DNA of 64,000 nt from Agromyces albus (GTDB lineage Bacteria > Actinomycetota > Actinomycetes > Actinomycetales > Microbacteriaceae): assembly GCF_030815405.1 (NCBI RefSeq), contig NZ_JAUSWX010000001.1, positions 2,232,001 through 2,296,000 on the forward strand, read 5' to 3'. The notes beneath the pieces were generated by a model, which ran no database searches, was not told the DNA's origin, and saw only the letters and a program-made list of their open reading frames with translations. Position 1 is the stretch's first letter, and each line of letters begins with the position of its first letter. A program made the position numbers and the translations under genes. Shown here piece after piece: positions 1 to 7,436 of this stretch.

Positions 1-745
1 ACGCCTCGAGGCGACCCTCGGCCTCCTCCGCCTGTTCTGTGGCGGCTCGCAGTTCCTTGTCGGCCTCCTCGGCACGGGCACGAGCCTCACGCACCTTGAA
101 CTCCGCCCGCGCCTTAGCGTGCTCACGGGCTTCGCGCTCGGATTCCTCGGTCGCCGCACGCTCGTCGGTCTTCGTGTCTCTCGTGGCAGTCTCGGCACGG
201 CGACGCTCGCGCTTCGGCCGGGCTGACGCGGCGAGCGGCGCACCTGCCACCGCACCGTCGAGGTCGACGGGGTCGAACCCGACCGCTTGGAGCCCGCGAA
301 TGAGCCGGCCGCTCCGCACCGCATCGCCCGCCGGCTCGTCGACCGTGCCCGCGGCGAGGGTCTGCTCCACCTCGTCGAGCACCGCGCGGGAGGCGTCGCG
401 GTCGAACTCCTCGGCGATCGCCGACGCGGTGTCGAGGAGCTCGCCGATGAGTCCGCGCCGCTCGCGTGCGAGCCGGTTCAGCTGCCGCCCGTCGCCGCGG
501 GCCTGCGACTGGCGGAGTTCGGCGCCCAAGTCGAGCAGGTCGTCGATCTCGTCGCTCTTGCGCCGCACGAGCTGATTGACGAGGAACGCCGCGGGCGACG
601 GCTTGCGCAGCTCCTGGATGCGCGCGGCGAGCTCGCGATCATCGGGCTTCACTTCGCGCACACGGGCGTTGCGCGCGGCGGTGAACTCCTCAGGAGCGAG
701 CCCGTAGAGGTGGTCGGCGTCTTCGTTGAGCGCGTCGGTCGCCAT
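1..745 (-). CDS. Conserved coiled-coil protein, 3' end outside window
   Basis: Reading leftward from an ATG at 745, the frame stays open to base 1, so about 248 N-terminal residues are visible and the C-terminus is missing. Residues about 30-60 carry an Arg-Lys-Pro-Ser-Pro-Ala-Ala-Phe segment followed by LVNQLVRR, which I associate with a conserved hypothetical family of Actinobacteria without known function. From about residue 185 the protein becomes a highly charged Glu/Ala/Arg helix with heptad character, predicted coiled coil. There is no signal peptide or membrane segment, so it is probably cytoplasmic. It starts 67 bp downstream of the small membrane protein and could be cotranscribed with it. 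The reading frame is secure; the function is unknown. Confidence 0.7.
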   Translation of the reverse strand, partial: MATDALNEDADHLYGLAPEEFTAARNARVREVKPDDRELAARIQELRKPSPAAFLVNQLVRRKSDEIDDLLDLGAELRQSQARGDGRQLNRLARERRGLIGELLDTASAIAEEFDRDASRAVLDEVEQTLAAGTVDEPAGDAVRSGRLIRGLQAVGFDPVDLDGAVAGAPLAASARPKRERRRAETATRDTKTDERAATEESEREAREHAKARAEFKVREARARAEEADKELRAATEQAEEAEGRLEA

Positions 746-812
746 GCCACCCATCTTCCCGCTTCACACGGATGCCGCGAGGAGGAGTTTCTGCGGCATC
801 CGTCACGTGCGT

Positions 813-1097
813 TCAGCCCGCGGGAGCAGGCAGGGTGAGGAGAATGACGTCGAACACGAGCACGAACGCGGCGACGATCACGGCGGCGAGCGCGAGCGCT
901 CCCCCGGTCAGCGACGGCTCGCGTTTGAGCTCGCGACGCGCCACCAGACCGAGCACGAGGCCTGCGGCGGCGAGCACGAGCGCCACGATCGCCGGCATCA
1001 ACAGCGCACCGACGGCGAGCACGAGCGCGGTCACGGCCTTCCATGAGTAGCGCGGGCTGCCCGAGCCGGGGCCCCGCTTCGGCGCGCCGTCGGTCAT
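813..1097 (-). CDS. Small membrane protein, DUF4190-like
   Basis: This 94-residue protein has a polar N-terminus of about 18 residues (Pro/Gly/Ser/Arg-rich) and then two strongly hydrophobic stretches, about residues 22-52 and 64-90, separated by a charged loop containing ARRELKRE. That arrangement, a short basic head followed by two helices with a charged turn, is typical of DUF4190-like actinobacterial membrane proteins. The ATG at 1097 lies four bases beyond the stop of the PPOX gene, so both are probably on one transcript. No enzymatic motif is visible and the function is unknown. Confidence 0.65.
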   Translation of the reverse strand: MTDGAPKRGPGSGSPRYSWKAVTALVLAVGALLMPAIVALVLAAAGLVLGLVARRELKREPSLTGGALALAAVIVAAFVLVFDVILLTLPAPAG

Positions 1098-1101
1098 GAG
1101 C

Positions 1102-1512
1102 TCAGCGACCGTTGACCTTCTCGACGCTCATCACGAGGATGACGCGGTCGTCCTTGTCGGCGGGCGCCTCTTGATCGGGGTTGCCGTAGCGCTGTCCGAG
1201 GTGCACGTAGAACGCGCCCTCCGGGTCGGCGATCACCTCGGTGAGACGCCCGCGCACCTCGACGTACTTGAAGGCGTTCGCCGGATCGATCGCCTCGAGC
1301 GTCATGAGGGGATTTGCCTGCAGGTGGCGGAACTTCGCGCGCTTCGTCGTGTGGGTGAAACGGATGACGCCGGCGTCGCCGTCGAACTCGAACCACATGG
1401 GGTTCACCTGCACGCTGCCGTCGGGCCGCACCGTGGCGAGGTGGCCGAAGACCGGCGCGGAGAGGATGCGAGTGAAGTGATCGGAGATCTCGATGGTGGT
1501 CTGAATCGTCAT
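1102..1512 (-). CDS. PPOX-class flavin/F420-dependent oxidoreductase
   Basis: A 136-residue protein of the pyridoxamine-5'-phosphate-oxidase-like split-barrel fold. The N-terminal part FGHLATVRPDGSVQVNPMWF is the typical first strands and turn of this class. Later come the RAKFRHLQANP segment, which in relatives lines the flavin or F420 phosphate site, and a VEVRGRLTEV strand. Length matches the 130-150 residues usual for F420-dependent PPOX enzymes. The cofactor (F420 or FMN) and the substrate cannot be decided from sequence. An upstream ATG at 1530 is also possible; 1512 is preferred because it fits the family's N-terminus. It is the last gene but two on this minus-strand run, downstream of the Tad genes. 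Confidence 0.8.
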   Translation of the reverse strand: MTIQTTIEISDHFTRILSAPVFGHLATVRPDGSVQVNPMWFEFDGDAGVIRFTHTTKRAKFRHLQANPLMTLEAIDPANAFKYVEVRGRLTEVIADPEGAFYVHLGQRYGNPDQEAPADKDDRVILVMSVEKVNGR

Positions 1513-1540
1513 CGCTCCAGTCAACCGCATTCCCGGGCGC

Positions 1541-1993
1541 TCAGTGGAACACCGAGCGAGCAGTCGCTGTCACCTCGATCGGCACCGCCACCGGCACAAG
1601 CTCAGTGTGGACCGGCGCGTACCAGACGCCCCGCAGCGTGACCGTCGCACTCTGGCCATCGTCGGATGCCGCCCGAATGACGGAGACATCCTCGAGGCTG
1701 CGCGCGGCATCGCCCAGGTATTCGACGACCGCTTCGCTGACACCGGCGGAGTCGAGTTCGAGCGAGAGGCGATCGTCGTCGATGCGCACCGTATCGAGGC
1801 TCCACGCCTCGGCTCCCGCGAGCGCCGCGCCGTCGGCGAGCGTGAAGAGCCGTTTGCGCTCGAGGTACAGCGACGTCGCCGAGACCACGACCATCACGAG
1901 CGAGAGCCCGAGGAAGCAATAGAAGATCGTGAGGAGCAGCGTGGACCCCCGCTCGTCGTCACGGTCGAGTGCCCCGCGAATGCGCCGGATCAT
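1541..1993 (-). CDS. TadG-like pseudopilin/secreted protein of the Tad locus
   Basis: This 150-residue protein begins with a short basic stretch ending in the DERGS motif and then a single hydrophobic helix (about residues 18-43). The polar region after it contains ADGAALAGA, a signature of TadG/Rv3660c-neighbourhood TadE-like proteins. The remainder is a beta-rich extracytoplasmic domain. It is the last gene of the Tad operon and its ATG overlaps the stop of the preceding TadE gene (ATGA at 1990-1993), which implies translational coupling. It is expected to be a minor pilin or membrane-anchored assembly protein. Confidence 0.75.
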   Translation of the reverse strand: MIRRIRGALDRDDERGSTLLLTIFYCFLGLSLVMVVVSATSLYLERKRLFTLADGAALAGAEAWSLDTVRIDDDRLSLELDSAGVSEAVVEYLGDAARSLEDVSVIRAASDDGQSATVTLRGVWYAPVHTELVPVAVPIEVTATARSVFH

Positions 1994-2496
1994 GTGCCGC
2001 TCCGCGCGAACCGCGACACGGTCTGCGTTGCGCTCGCCTCGAGCGGCACGCTGCCCACGGCATCGAGCGCGAGGAGGTCGGGCACGAGCGGCAGGCTGAC
2101 TCGGGCTACGACCGAGACGCGAATGCGGCTTCCGGGTTCGAGGCAGTCCGTGGCGCTGCACTCGATGGTGACGGATGCCGCTTCGGCGTCGACCCCGTAG
2201 TCGGCAAGCGTCACCCGAATCGCACGGTCCACCGCGGCATCCGCTGCCCCTTCGGCACTCGCCTGCACGGCGATGCGCGCGGCCTGGCGGGCTGCACCCT
2301 CGACGGCGAGCGCGCCGCCCTGGATCGCCGCCATGGCGAGCACGAGGTAGACGAGCGGCACGAGCAGGATAATGCCGACCGTGAGGAACTCGAGCGACGC
2401 CGAGCCGCGTTCGGAAGCTGCGGCAGCGAGTCGAGCCGCCAGGAATCGCGACCACCGCGGCCCGCGCCGCTCAGTCGAGCGACTCGACCGCCGCAT
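1990..2496 (-). CDS. TadE-family minor pseudopilin
   Basis: The 168-residue product carries the TadE hallmark: a basic leader (residues 1-29), then ERGSASLEF with the conserved Glu five residues after the processing Gly, then about 22 hydrophobic residues (IILLVPLVYLVLAMAAIQGG). A predicted extracytoplasmic domain with one Cys pair (ECSATDC) follows. TadE pseudopilins are cleaved by the Tad prepilin peptidase and help pilus assembly; no peptidase gene lies in this window. It overlaps the 3' end of the upstream TadE-like gene by 26 bp, and its stop overlaps the next start. Confidence 0.78.
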   Translation of the reverse strand: MRRSSRSTERRGPRWSRFLAARLAAAASERGSASLEFLTVGIILLVPLVYLVLAMAAIQGGALAVEGAARQAARIAVQASAEGAADAAVDRAIRVTLADYGVDAEAASVTIECSATDCLEPGSRIRVSVVARVSLPLVPDLLALDAVGSVPLEASATQTVSRFARSGT

Positions 2497-2863
2497 GCCC
2501 CGTCACCTCCAACCCACGTTCGAGACCGAGCAAGCCGATGACCGGCAGCGCCGCGCGAACGGTCACGGCGACCACCGGCACGCCGCCGATCGAGGAATGC
2601 GCCGCCGCGACATCCTGCGCATACTCCGCCGAGATCGCGGTGCTGATGAGGTCTTGCGTACGAGCGACGCCGTCGTCGGCGGATGAACCGGCGAGCGCGG
2701 CGTACCTCGCCCCCTCCGCCGCTGCATCGAGGAGCGTGTTGCGCACGTGCAGCGCCAGCGCGAGCTGCACCACGGCGAGCGCGAGCACGGTGAGGAGCAC
2801 CCCGACGAGCGTGAACTCTGCCACAGCGGAACCACGTTCGTCGCGCGCGAGCGCGGCGAGCAC
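2471..2863 (-). CDS. TadE-family pseudopilin
   Basis: 130 residues from a GTG at 2863, the only plausible start close to the family's N-terminus; the frame continues upstream without an ATG or GTG nearby. Residues 8-18 are ARDERGSAVAEF, the TadE processing region, followed by a hydrophobic helix (about 18-40). After the helix comes RNTLLDAAAEGARYAALAG, typical of TadE. The remaining domain is small and soluble. It lies 35 bp downstream of the Flp pilin gene and overlaps the next TadE gene by 26 bp, so the three small genes form one translational unit. Confidence 0.75.
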   Translation of the reverse strand: MLAALARDERGSAVAEFTLVGVLLTVLALAVVQLALALHVRNTLLDAAAEGARYAALAGSSADDGVARTQDLISTAISAEYAQDVAAAHSSIGGVPVVAVTVRAALPVIGLLGLERGLEVTGHAAVESLD

Positions 2864-2898
2864 CGAGCCACGCGAACGGCCGCTCAGAACCCGACCCC

Positions 2899-3066
2899 TC
2901 AGAACCCCAGCACGCGACCGATCGCCTGGTCGAAGACCCCCGACAATGCGGGCCCGGCGAGCCCCCAGATGACGATGACGAGGCCGGCCGTCATCAGGGT
3001 GATGAGCACCCACCCCGGCACGTCGCCGCGTTCGTCGCGCAAGCGCTCGGTGATCCAGTTCCCCAT
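2899..3066 (-). CDS. Flp-type pilin-like small protein
   Basis: A 55-residue gene: ATG at 3066, TGA at 2899-2901. The N-terminal 14 residues are charged and end in RDERG, followed by DVPGWVLITLMTAGLVIVIW and a short C-terminal tail (GVFDQAIGRVLGF). Small size, the charged leader before a Gly and one long hydrophobic helix match the Flp/prepilin-like component that sits between tadC and tadE in actinobacterial Tad loci. A purine-rich ribosome site (GAAGGGAACG on the minus strand) precedes it. It is probably the major structural pilin, or a pilin-like membrane protein. Confidence 0.75.
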   Translation of the reverse strand: MGNWITERLRDERGDVPGWVLITLMTAGLVIVIWGLAGPALSGVFDQAIGRVLGF

Positions 3067-3120
3067 GTGCGTTCCCTTCGGTGAGTCCGTTGCGAGTTGC
3101 AGCGCTCGAGTGCCGTGCCA

Positions 3121-4068
3121 TCAGAACCCCGTCTGCAACACGAGGTATCCCGGGAACAGCGCGAACGCGACCGTGACCGGAAGGATCAAGAAGATCAGGG
3201 GCACAAGCATGGCTATTTCCTTGCGGCCGGCGAGCTCGATGATCGTGCGCTTCGCCTCCTCGCGCGCGTCGCCCGCTTGCGAACGCAGCACGCCGGCGAG
3301 CGGCGCACCGCGATCGAGCGCGCCGAGCACCTGGTCGAGCGCACGAGAGAGAGCCGGGTGGTCGATTCCGTCGCGGAGCTCGGCGAGCGCCTGGCCGAGC
3401 GGAACGCCGGTGCTGACGGAGGCCACGACGCCGGCGAACTCGCGCGGAAGCTCCCCCGACCCGGCCTTCGCGATGCGTCGGATCGCGTCGAGCATTCCTT
3501 CGCCGGCGGTGAGGCTGAGGGTGAGGAACTCGAGCACCGTCGGCAGCTCGTCGGAGATGCGCGACAACCGACGTCGCGCGCGGCGTTGCAGCATCCAATC
3601 GCGCAAGACGGCGCCGAGTGCCGCCGCGAGGAATGGCATCGCGATGCGGACGACCGATGGCAGCGTGCCGAACGCCGGCGACAGCAGGGCGAGCGCCAGT
3701 GCGATCACGAATGCCGCCGCGCTCCAAGCGAGCTGTTCGCCGCGGAACCGCTCGACGCTCGAGGTCGACCCGGCCTGCCGTAACCGACGCGCGATCGTCT
3801 CGTTCCCTCCGAGCCACTCCGAGAGCATCCGACGAAGCCACCTGACGGCCGGCGTGACCATCACACCGAGCACCGGCGTGGGATCGCTGGGCCGGCGTTC
3901 GAGGATGGCTCGTGCCTCGCTCGAGATGTCGGCGACGTACGGCGCGACGCGCTCGACGAGCCGAGGTCTGCCGATGCGCGGCACAGCGGAGACGATGAGC
4001 CACATGCCGAGCCCGAGCACGGCACCGAGGAGCACGCCGATCGCACCGATCGCGTTCAGTGGAACCAT
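3121..4068 (-). CDS. tadC: Tad secretion inner-membrane protein TadC
   Basis: 315 residues. It has an N-terminal membrane anchor (about residues 5-28), a cytoplasmic stretch, two helices near 120-160, the type II secretion F domain (about 165-285; SDELPTVLEFLTLSLTAGEGM is the characteristic start) and a C-terminal pair of hydrophobic segments with LVPLIFLILPVTVAFALFPG. This is the GspF/TadC architecture of the platform proteins that pair with TadB to form the inner-membrane platform of the Tad pilus machine. The ATG at 4068 overlaps the end of tadB by 13 bp. Length is normal for TadC. Confidence 0.82.
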   Translation of the reverse strand: MVPLNAIGAIGVLLGAVLGLGMWLIVSAVPRIGRPRLVERVAPYVADISSEARAILERRPSDPTPVLGVMVTPAVRWLRRMLSEWLGGNETIARRLRQAGSTSSVERFRGEQLAWSAAAFVIALALALLSPAFGTLPSVVRIAMPFLAAALGAVLRDWMLQRRARRRLSRISDELPTVLEFLTLSLTAGEGMLDAIRRIAKAGSGELPREFAGVVASVSTGVPLGQALAELRDGIDHPALSRALDQVLGALDRGAPLAGVLRSQAGDAREEAKRTIIELAGRKEIAMLVPLIFLILPVTVAFALFPGYLVLQTGF

Positions 4069-4916
4069 CGACGCTCCTCGGGAAGTCGGCCGAGGGCGAT
4101 CATGGCCTGATAGGCGACGATCGTGACGACGACACCGGCGATGATGAGCACGGTGCCGGCAGGTGAGTCGTACGCGACGAGTGTCTCGCGCCGCGATCCG
4201 AGCACGATCAGGAGGAGCCACGGCGCGGCGACGCCGAGGCGTGCGGCGTTGCGGATCCACGATTGGCGGGAAACGACCTCGGCACGCAGTGCTGCGTCTT
4301 CGCGAAGGTAGCCCGCGAGGCCCCGGAGCACGGCGGTGACATCGCTGCCGCCGACCTCACGGGCCATTCGGAGCGTCTCGAGGATGCGATCGGCGACCGG
4401 ATCGGCGAGCGATGCCTTCAGGCGGTCGAGGCAGAGGGAGAAGTTTCCGGTGCGGCGGTAGTCGTCGTCGAACGACGCGAACGCGCTTCGTGTGGCAGCC
4501 GGCCCGAGCTCGGCGAGGGCGCCGACGCTCTCGGGCAGCGACATCCCGGCACGAACCGACGCGACGAGGTGGTCGACGACGTCGGGCCAGACCGCGCGAT
4601 TCGCCGCACGCCTGCGAGTCGCGCGCGCACGGATGAGGAGTGGCAGGAGCGCGCCGCCGAGCACGCCGGCAACCACGGTGAGCACCGGGATCGCGAGCAC
4701 TGCCTGGGCGAGCGCCCCTCCGACCACGGAGAGGAGTGCCGCCACCGCGACGACGACCGGAACCGGTACGCCGATGAGGCCCGCCAACGCGAGCTCGTCG
4801 CGGATGCGTGCCCCCACGCCGGGACCCGAACGCGCCGCGGTGCGCGCCGGCCAGAGCAGTGGGGAGAACGCGAGCAGCACGCCGAGCCCGAGGAGCGCAC
4901 CGAGCATGAGACTCAT
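4056..4916 (-). CDS. tadB: Tad secretion inner-membrane protein TadB
   Basis: 286 residues with an N-terminal helix (about 4-22), two central hydrophobic segments (about 48-90), a T2SF domain (WPDVVDHLVASVRAGMSLPE to about residue 225) and C-terminal helices ending near position 275. It is the partner of TadC in the Tad platform. The ATG at 4916 overlaps the stop of tadA (ATGA at 4913-4916) and its 3' end overlaps tadC, so tadA-tadB-tadC are translationally coupled. The GMSLPESVGALAELGP segment is the usual first T2SF helix hairpin. Confidence 0.82.
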   Translation of the reverse strand: MSLMLGALLGLGVLLAFSPLLWPARTAARSGPGVGARIRDELALAGLIGVPVPVVVAVAALLSVVGGALAQAVLAIPVLTVVAGVLGGALLPLLIRARATRRRAANRAVWPDVVDHLVASVRAGMSLPESVGALAELGPAATRSAFASFDDDYRRTGNFSLCLDRLKASLADPVADRILETLRMAREVGGSDVTAVLRGLAGYLREDAALRAEVVSRQSWIRNAARLGVAAPWLLLIVLGSRRETLVAYDSPAGTVLIIAGVVVTIVAYQAMIALGRLPEERRWFH

Positions 4917-6145
4917 CGGGCACCTCGAGCGAGCACGATGTCGGGATCGAACCCGGCCGCGTCGAACTTCTCGAGACGAGCCGGGCGGGCGCCGGTGGTG
5001 ACGAGGAGCCCCGCCCTCGTCACGAAGATCGGGTCGGCGTCGACGGCAGCGCCAGTGGACCCGCCGGTCGGGGCGGTGATCTCCGCCACGCGGCGTCTGC
5101 CGTCGCGATCGATCGCGAGGTGCACCACGAGGTCGATGCAGCTCGCGACGGTCGGCACGACGAACGAAGAGTCGATGTTGCGGCCGGCGAGGAGCGGAAG
5201 GGTGCAGAGCTTCACGAGGGCGTCGCGCGCCGAGTTCGCGTGGATCGTGCACATGCCGGGCAAGCCCGAGTTGAGCGCGATGAGCAGGTCGAGGCTCTCG
5301 GCCTCGCGCACCTCGCCGACGATCAGGCGGTCGGGCCGCATACGCAGCGCCTCTTTGATGAGGCGGCGCAGTGTGATCTCTCCGGTGCCCTCGAGACTCG
5401 GCTGGCGACACTGCAGCGACACGAGATCTCGCACGTCGAGGTCGAGCTCGAACGTCTCCTCGACCGTGACCACGCGGTCGCCCGAGCGAGCGCTCGACAT
5501 GAGCGCATTCAGCATCGTGGTCTTGCCCGTGTGCGTCGCCCCAGACACCAGGATGTTCGCGCCTGCCAGCACGGCCATGCGCAGGAACTCCGACGCCTGC
5601 GGCGTGACCGAGCCGAGCTCGACGAGCTGCGCGAGCGAGCGGATGCGGCGCTGGAACTTGCGGATATTGACCGCCCAGTGCGCGCGAGCGACGTCGGGGA
5701 TCGCGACGTGCAGGCGCGAGCCGTCGGGCAGGGACGCATCGACGAAGGGCGACGACAGGTCGACGCGCCGACCCGAGTGCTGCAGCATCCGCTCGACGAG
5801 CTCTCGCACCTCGCGGTCGGAGAGCACGACGGTCGTGAGCTCGGCCACCCCGTCGCGCGCGACGAACACCCGGGTCGGCGAGTTGATCCATATCTCTTCA
5901 ACACCGGGATCGTCGAAGTACGGCTGAAGCGGCCCGTACCCGGTGATGGAGGCGACGACCTCGCGCGCGGTGCCGTGCTCGTCGCCCAGCTGGGCGTGCG
6001 CTCCGGCGAGGGCACGCTCGCTGTAGCGGCGCACCTCTTCGCGTGCGTAGCGTGCGGCGACCGCCTCGTCGCCGGCGAGATCGACCCCATCGCGGAGCAC
6101 CCGTGTTCGCACCCGATCGGCGATGGTGCGAACTGGGTCGGTCAT
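4913..6145 (-). CDS. tadA: Tad pilus assembly ATPase TadA (CpaF family)
   Basis: A 410-residue secretion ATPase of the CpaF/TadA class. Visible motifs are ITGYGPLQPYFDDPGVEEIW (start of the N2 domain, about 67-86), Walker A GATHTGKT (202-209), Walker B-like RLIVGEVR (273-280) with the catalytic Glu, and the His box TIHANS (300-305). It supplies energy for assembly and retraction of Tad pili at the cytoplasmic face of TadB/TadC. It is the first gene of the operon running to 1541. In many Actinobacteria a CpaE/Ssd-like gene precedes tadA; here the gene upstream is on the other strand and unrelated, so that partner is absent from this locus. Confidence 0.9.
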   Translation of the reverse strand: MTDPVRTIADRVRTRVLRDGVDLAGDEAVAARYAREEVRRYSERALAGAHAQLGDEHGTAREVVASITGYGPLQPYFDDPGVEEIWINSPTRVFVARDGVAELTTVVLSDREVRELVERMLQHSGRRVDLSSPFVDASLPDGSRLHVAIPDVARAHWAVNIRKFQRRIRSLAQLVELGSVTPQASEFLRMAVLAGANILVSGATHTGKTTMLNALMSSARSGDRVVTVEETFELDLDVRDLVSLQCRQPSLEGTGEITLRRLIKEALRMRPDRLIVGEVREAESLDLLIALNSGLPGMCTIHANSARDALVKLCTLPLLAGRNIDSSFVVPTVASCIDLVVHLAIDRDGRRRVAEITAPTGGSTGAAVDADPIFVTRAGLLVTTGARPARLEKFDAAGFDPDIVLARGAR

Positions 6146-6229
6146 GGCACCATCTTGCGATGCGCCGGATGCACCACCTCGAAGTTATCCACAGCCGGTT
6201 CCGCGGCGCGGCATCCGTAACATGGGGCG

Positions 6230-6469
6230 ATGACCGAAGCGGCCGCAACTGCCCCCATCGAGCCCGGCGTCTACCAGCACTTCAAGGGCGCACGATACGA
6301 AGTGCTCCTCGTGGCCAGGCACAGCGAGACCGAAGAGGAGTTCGTCGTCTACCGCCAGCTCTATGGCGACCGCTCGAACTGGGTGAGGCCCACGGCCATG
6401 TTCACCGAGCACGTCGAGCGCGACGGGCGCCTCGTGCCCCGCTTCGCGCGCATTGAGCACGCCCACTGA
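6230..6469 (+). CDS. DUF1653 domain protein
   Basis: This 79-residue protein is essentially one DUF1653 domain. Residues 11-62 contain EPGVYQHFKGARYEVLLVAR, HSETEEEFVVYRQLYGD and WVRPTAMFTEHV, the conserved Gly-Xaa-Tyr-Xaa-His-Phe-Lys-Gly start and Arg-Pro turn of the family. The function is unknown; members are small cytoplasmic proteins. It is transcribed divergently from tadA across an 84-bp gap. Confidence 0.85.
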   Translation: MTEAAATAPIEPGVYQHFKGARYEVLLVARHSETEEEFVVYRQLYGDRSNWVRPTAMFTEHVERDGRLVPRFARIEHAH

Positions 6470-6493
6470 GGCGTGGGTGAGGCTTGCGTCGGC

Positions 6494-6838
6494 TCACTCG
6501 CGTCGCAGGCGCACCCAGACCGTCGTGTCACCGGGAACCAAGCCGTCGCTCGCTGCGGCGGATCCGGAGGCTCTCCCAGTAGCGACGCAGCGTCGAGTCC
6601 GGGTCGCGCTCCTGCGCCTCGACCGTCAGCGAGCTCCACCCGGCGGGCTGAGTGAGCCAGGTCCGCGTAGCGGGCGACGGCGGGAAGCCGAACGGCGGGC
6701 GGTCTCCGCTCCATGGCAGCGGCACGCGGCATCCGTCTCGACCGGGGTTCTCGCCCTGCGATCGGAAGCACATCGGGTCCTGCAGCTCGCCGCGGTCGAG
6801 GTCCTCGACCTCAGGGAGGGGAGGGGCGGGTGGCGTAC
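6494..6838 (-). pseudogene. Remnant of a GH13 alpha-glucosidase C-terminus
   Basis: On the minus strand, from about 6838 down, one frame reads PEVEDLDRGELQDPMCFRSQ and then GENPGRDGCRVPLPWSGD. This matches the region after the catalytic domain of actinobacterial oligo-1,6-glucosidases/alpha-glucosidases, where a Leu-Gln-Asp-Pro and Gly-Arg-Asp-Gly-Cys-Arg-Val-Pro-Leu-Pro-Trp run is conserved. Further down, PAGWSSLTVEAQERDPDSTL and YWESLRIRRSERRL also fit. The frame then breaks near 6540; a one-base shift restores LVPGDTTVWVRLRRE and a TGA at 6494-6496. No catalytic core precedes it: the upstream sequence runs directly into the thioesterase promoter. It is a decayed tail of a gene otherwise lost. 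Confidence 0.7.
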
Positions 6839-6895
6839 AGGCCCGTACTCCACAACGCCCTCGAGCACTGCCGCGGCACCGGACGATCCGGAATG

Positions 6896-6912
6896 TGCTA
6901 ATGTCTTAACAT
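6896..6912 (+). promoter_or_regulatory. Thioesterase promoter with IolR-type operator (leaderless)
   Basis: An extended -10 element TGC-TAATGT lies at 6896-6904 and overlaps the palindrome AATGTCTTAACAT (6900-6912). The core TGTCTTAACA fits the motif I recall for C. glutamicum IolR, KGWCHTRACA. The predicted start of transcription falls at about 6911, the A of the ATG start codon, and no Shine-Dalgarno sequence precedes the ATG. The mRNA is therefore probably leaderless. The sequence TGCTAATGTCTTRACA is shared with the minus-strand promoter of the gntR gene near 23888. Confidence 0.55.
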
Positions 6913-7345
6913 GATTGCGGAGATGAACTTCTACACCCGCAAGTGGGTGCGTCCCGAGGACCTCAATGCCAACGGCACGCTGTTCGGCGGCAGTCTCCTG
7001 CGCTGGATCGACGAGGAGGCCGTCGTCTACTCGGTGCTGCAGCTCGGCAACGGCCGCGTGGTCACGAAGTACATGTCCGAGATCGAGTTCGTGAGCTCCG
7101 CCCGCCAGGGCGACCTCATCGAGCTCGGGCTCGTCGCAACGAAATTCGGCCGCACGTCGCTCACCCTCCGAGCGGAGGCGCGCAACATGATCACCCGGCG
7201 CAGCATCCTCACGATCGACCGCATCGTCTTCGTGAACCTCGACGAAGACGGTCATCCCGCCGCGCACGGCCACACTGAGATCACCTACGAGCGCGACCGA
7301 ATTCCTGCGCCCGCACCCGCGGCCGGCGACCCGCTCGCGGAATGA
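6911..7345 (+). CDS. Acyl-CoA thioesterase, hotdog fold (YciA/BACH-like)
   Basis: 144 residues, single hotdog domain. Residues 10-36 read RKWVRPEDLNANGTLFGGSL followed by LRWIDEEA. The NxxGxxFGG and DE elements are the acyl-CoA thioesterase signature, with Asn and Asp as likely catalytic residues. VTKYMSEIEFVSSARQGDLI is the second conserved block. It hydrolyses acyl-CoA esters in the cytoplasm; the substrate range is unknown. Its start overlaps an IolR-type operator, which ties it to the inositol operon that begins 92 bp downstream. Whether it acts on the malonic semialdehyde/acetyl-CoA end of inositol breakdown is inference. Confidence 0.82.
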   Translation: MIAEMNFYTRKWVRPEDLNANGTLFGGSLLRWIDEEAVVYSVLQLGNGRVVTKYMSEIEFVSSARQGDLIELGLVATKFGRTSLTLRAEARNMITRRSILTIDRIVFVNLDEDGHPAAHGHTEITYERDRIPAPAPAAGDPLAE

Positions 7346-7359
7346 CCGCAATACACATA

Positions 7360-7388
7360 TTGTCATTTTGTTAGGACATGGATATGAT
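7360..7388 (+). promoter_or_regulatory. Promoter of the inositol operon with IolR-type operator in the spacer
   Basis: TTGTCA (7360-7365) and TATGAT (7383-7388) are separated by exactly 17 bp, a near-consensus sigma-70/SigA promoter. The spacer holds TTGTTAGGACAT (7368-7379), whose reverse complement contains TGTCCTAACA and fits the IolR-type motif. A repressor bound there would occlude polymerase directly. Transcription would begin near 7395, about 42 nt before the iolC start codon. This spacer is AT-rich compared with its surroundings. Confidence 0.65.
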
Positions 7389-7436
7389 CACTTGGACCAC
7401 CTGCACGGCTCGATCGAGAGAGTTCTACACCGGCGT

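Noticed and set aside
2471..4003. A 510-codon open frame on the minus strand across tadE, flp and tadC
   Set aside because: Only its last 130 codons look like protein (TadE). The rest is Arg/Ala-rich antiframe of tadC, with no family motif.
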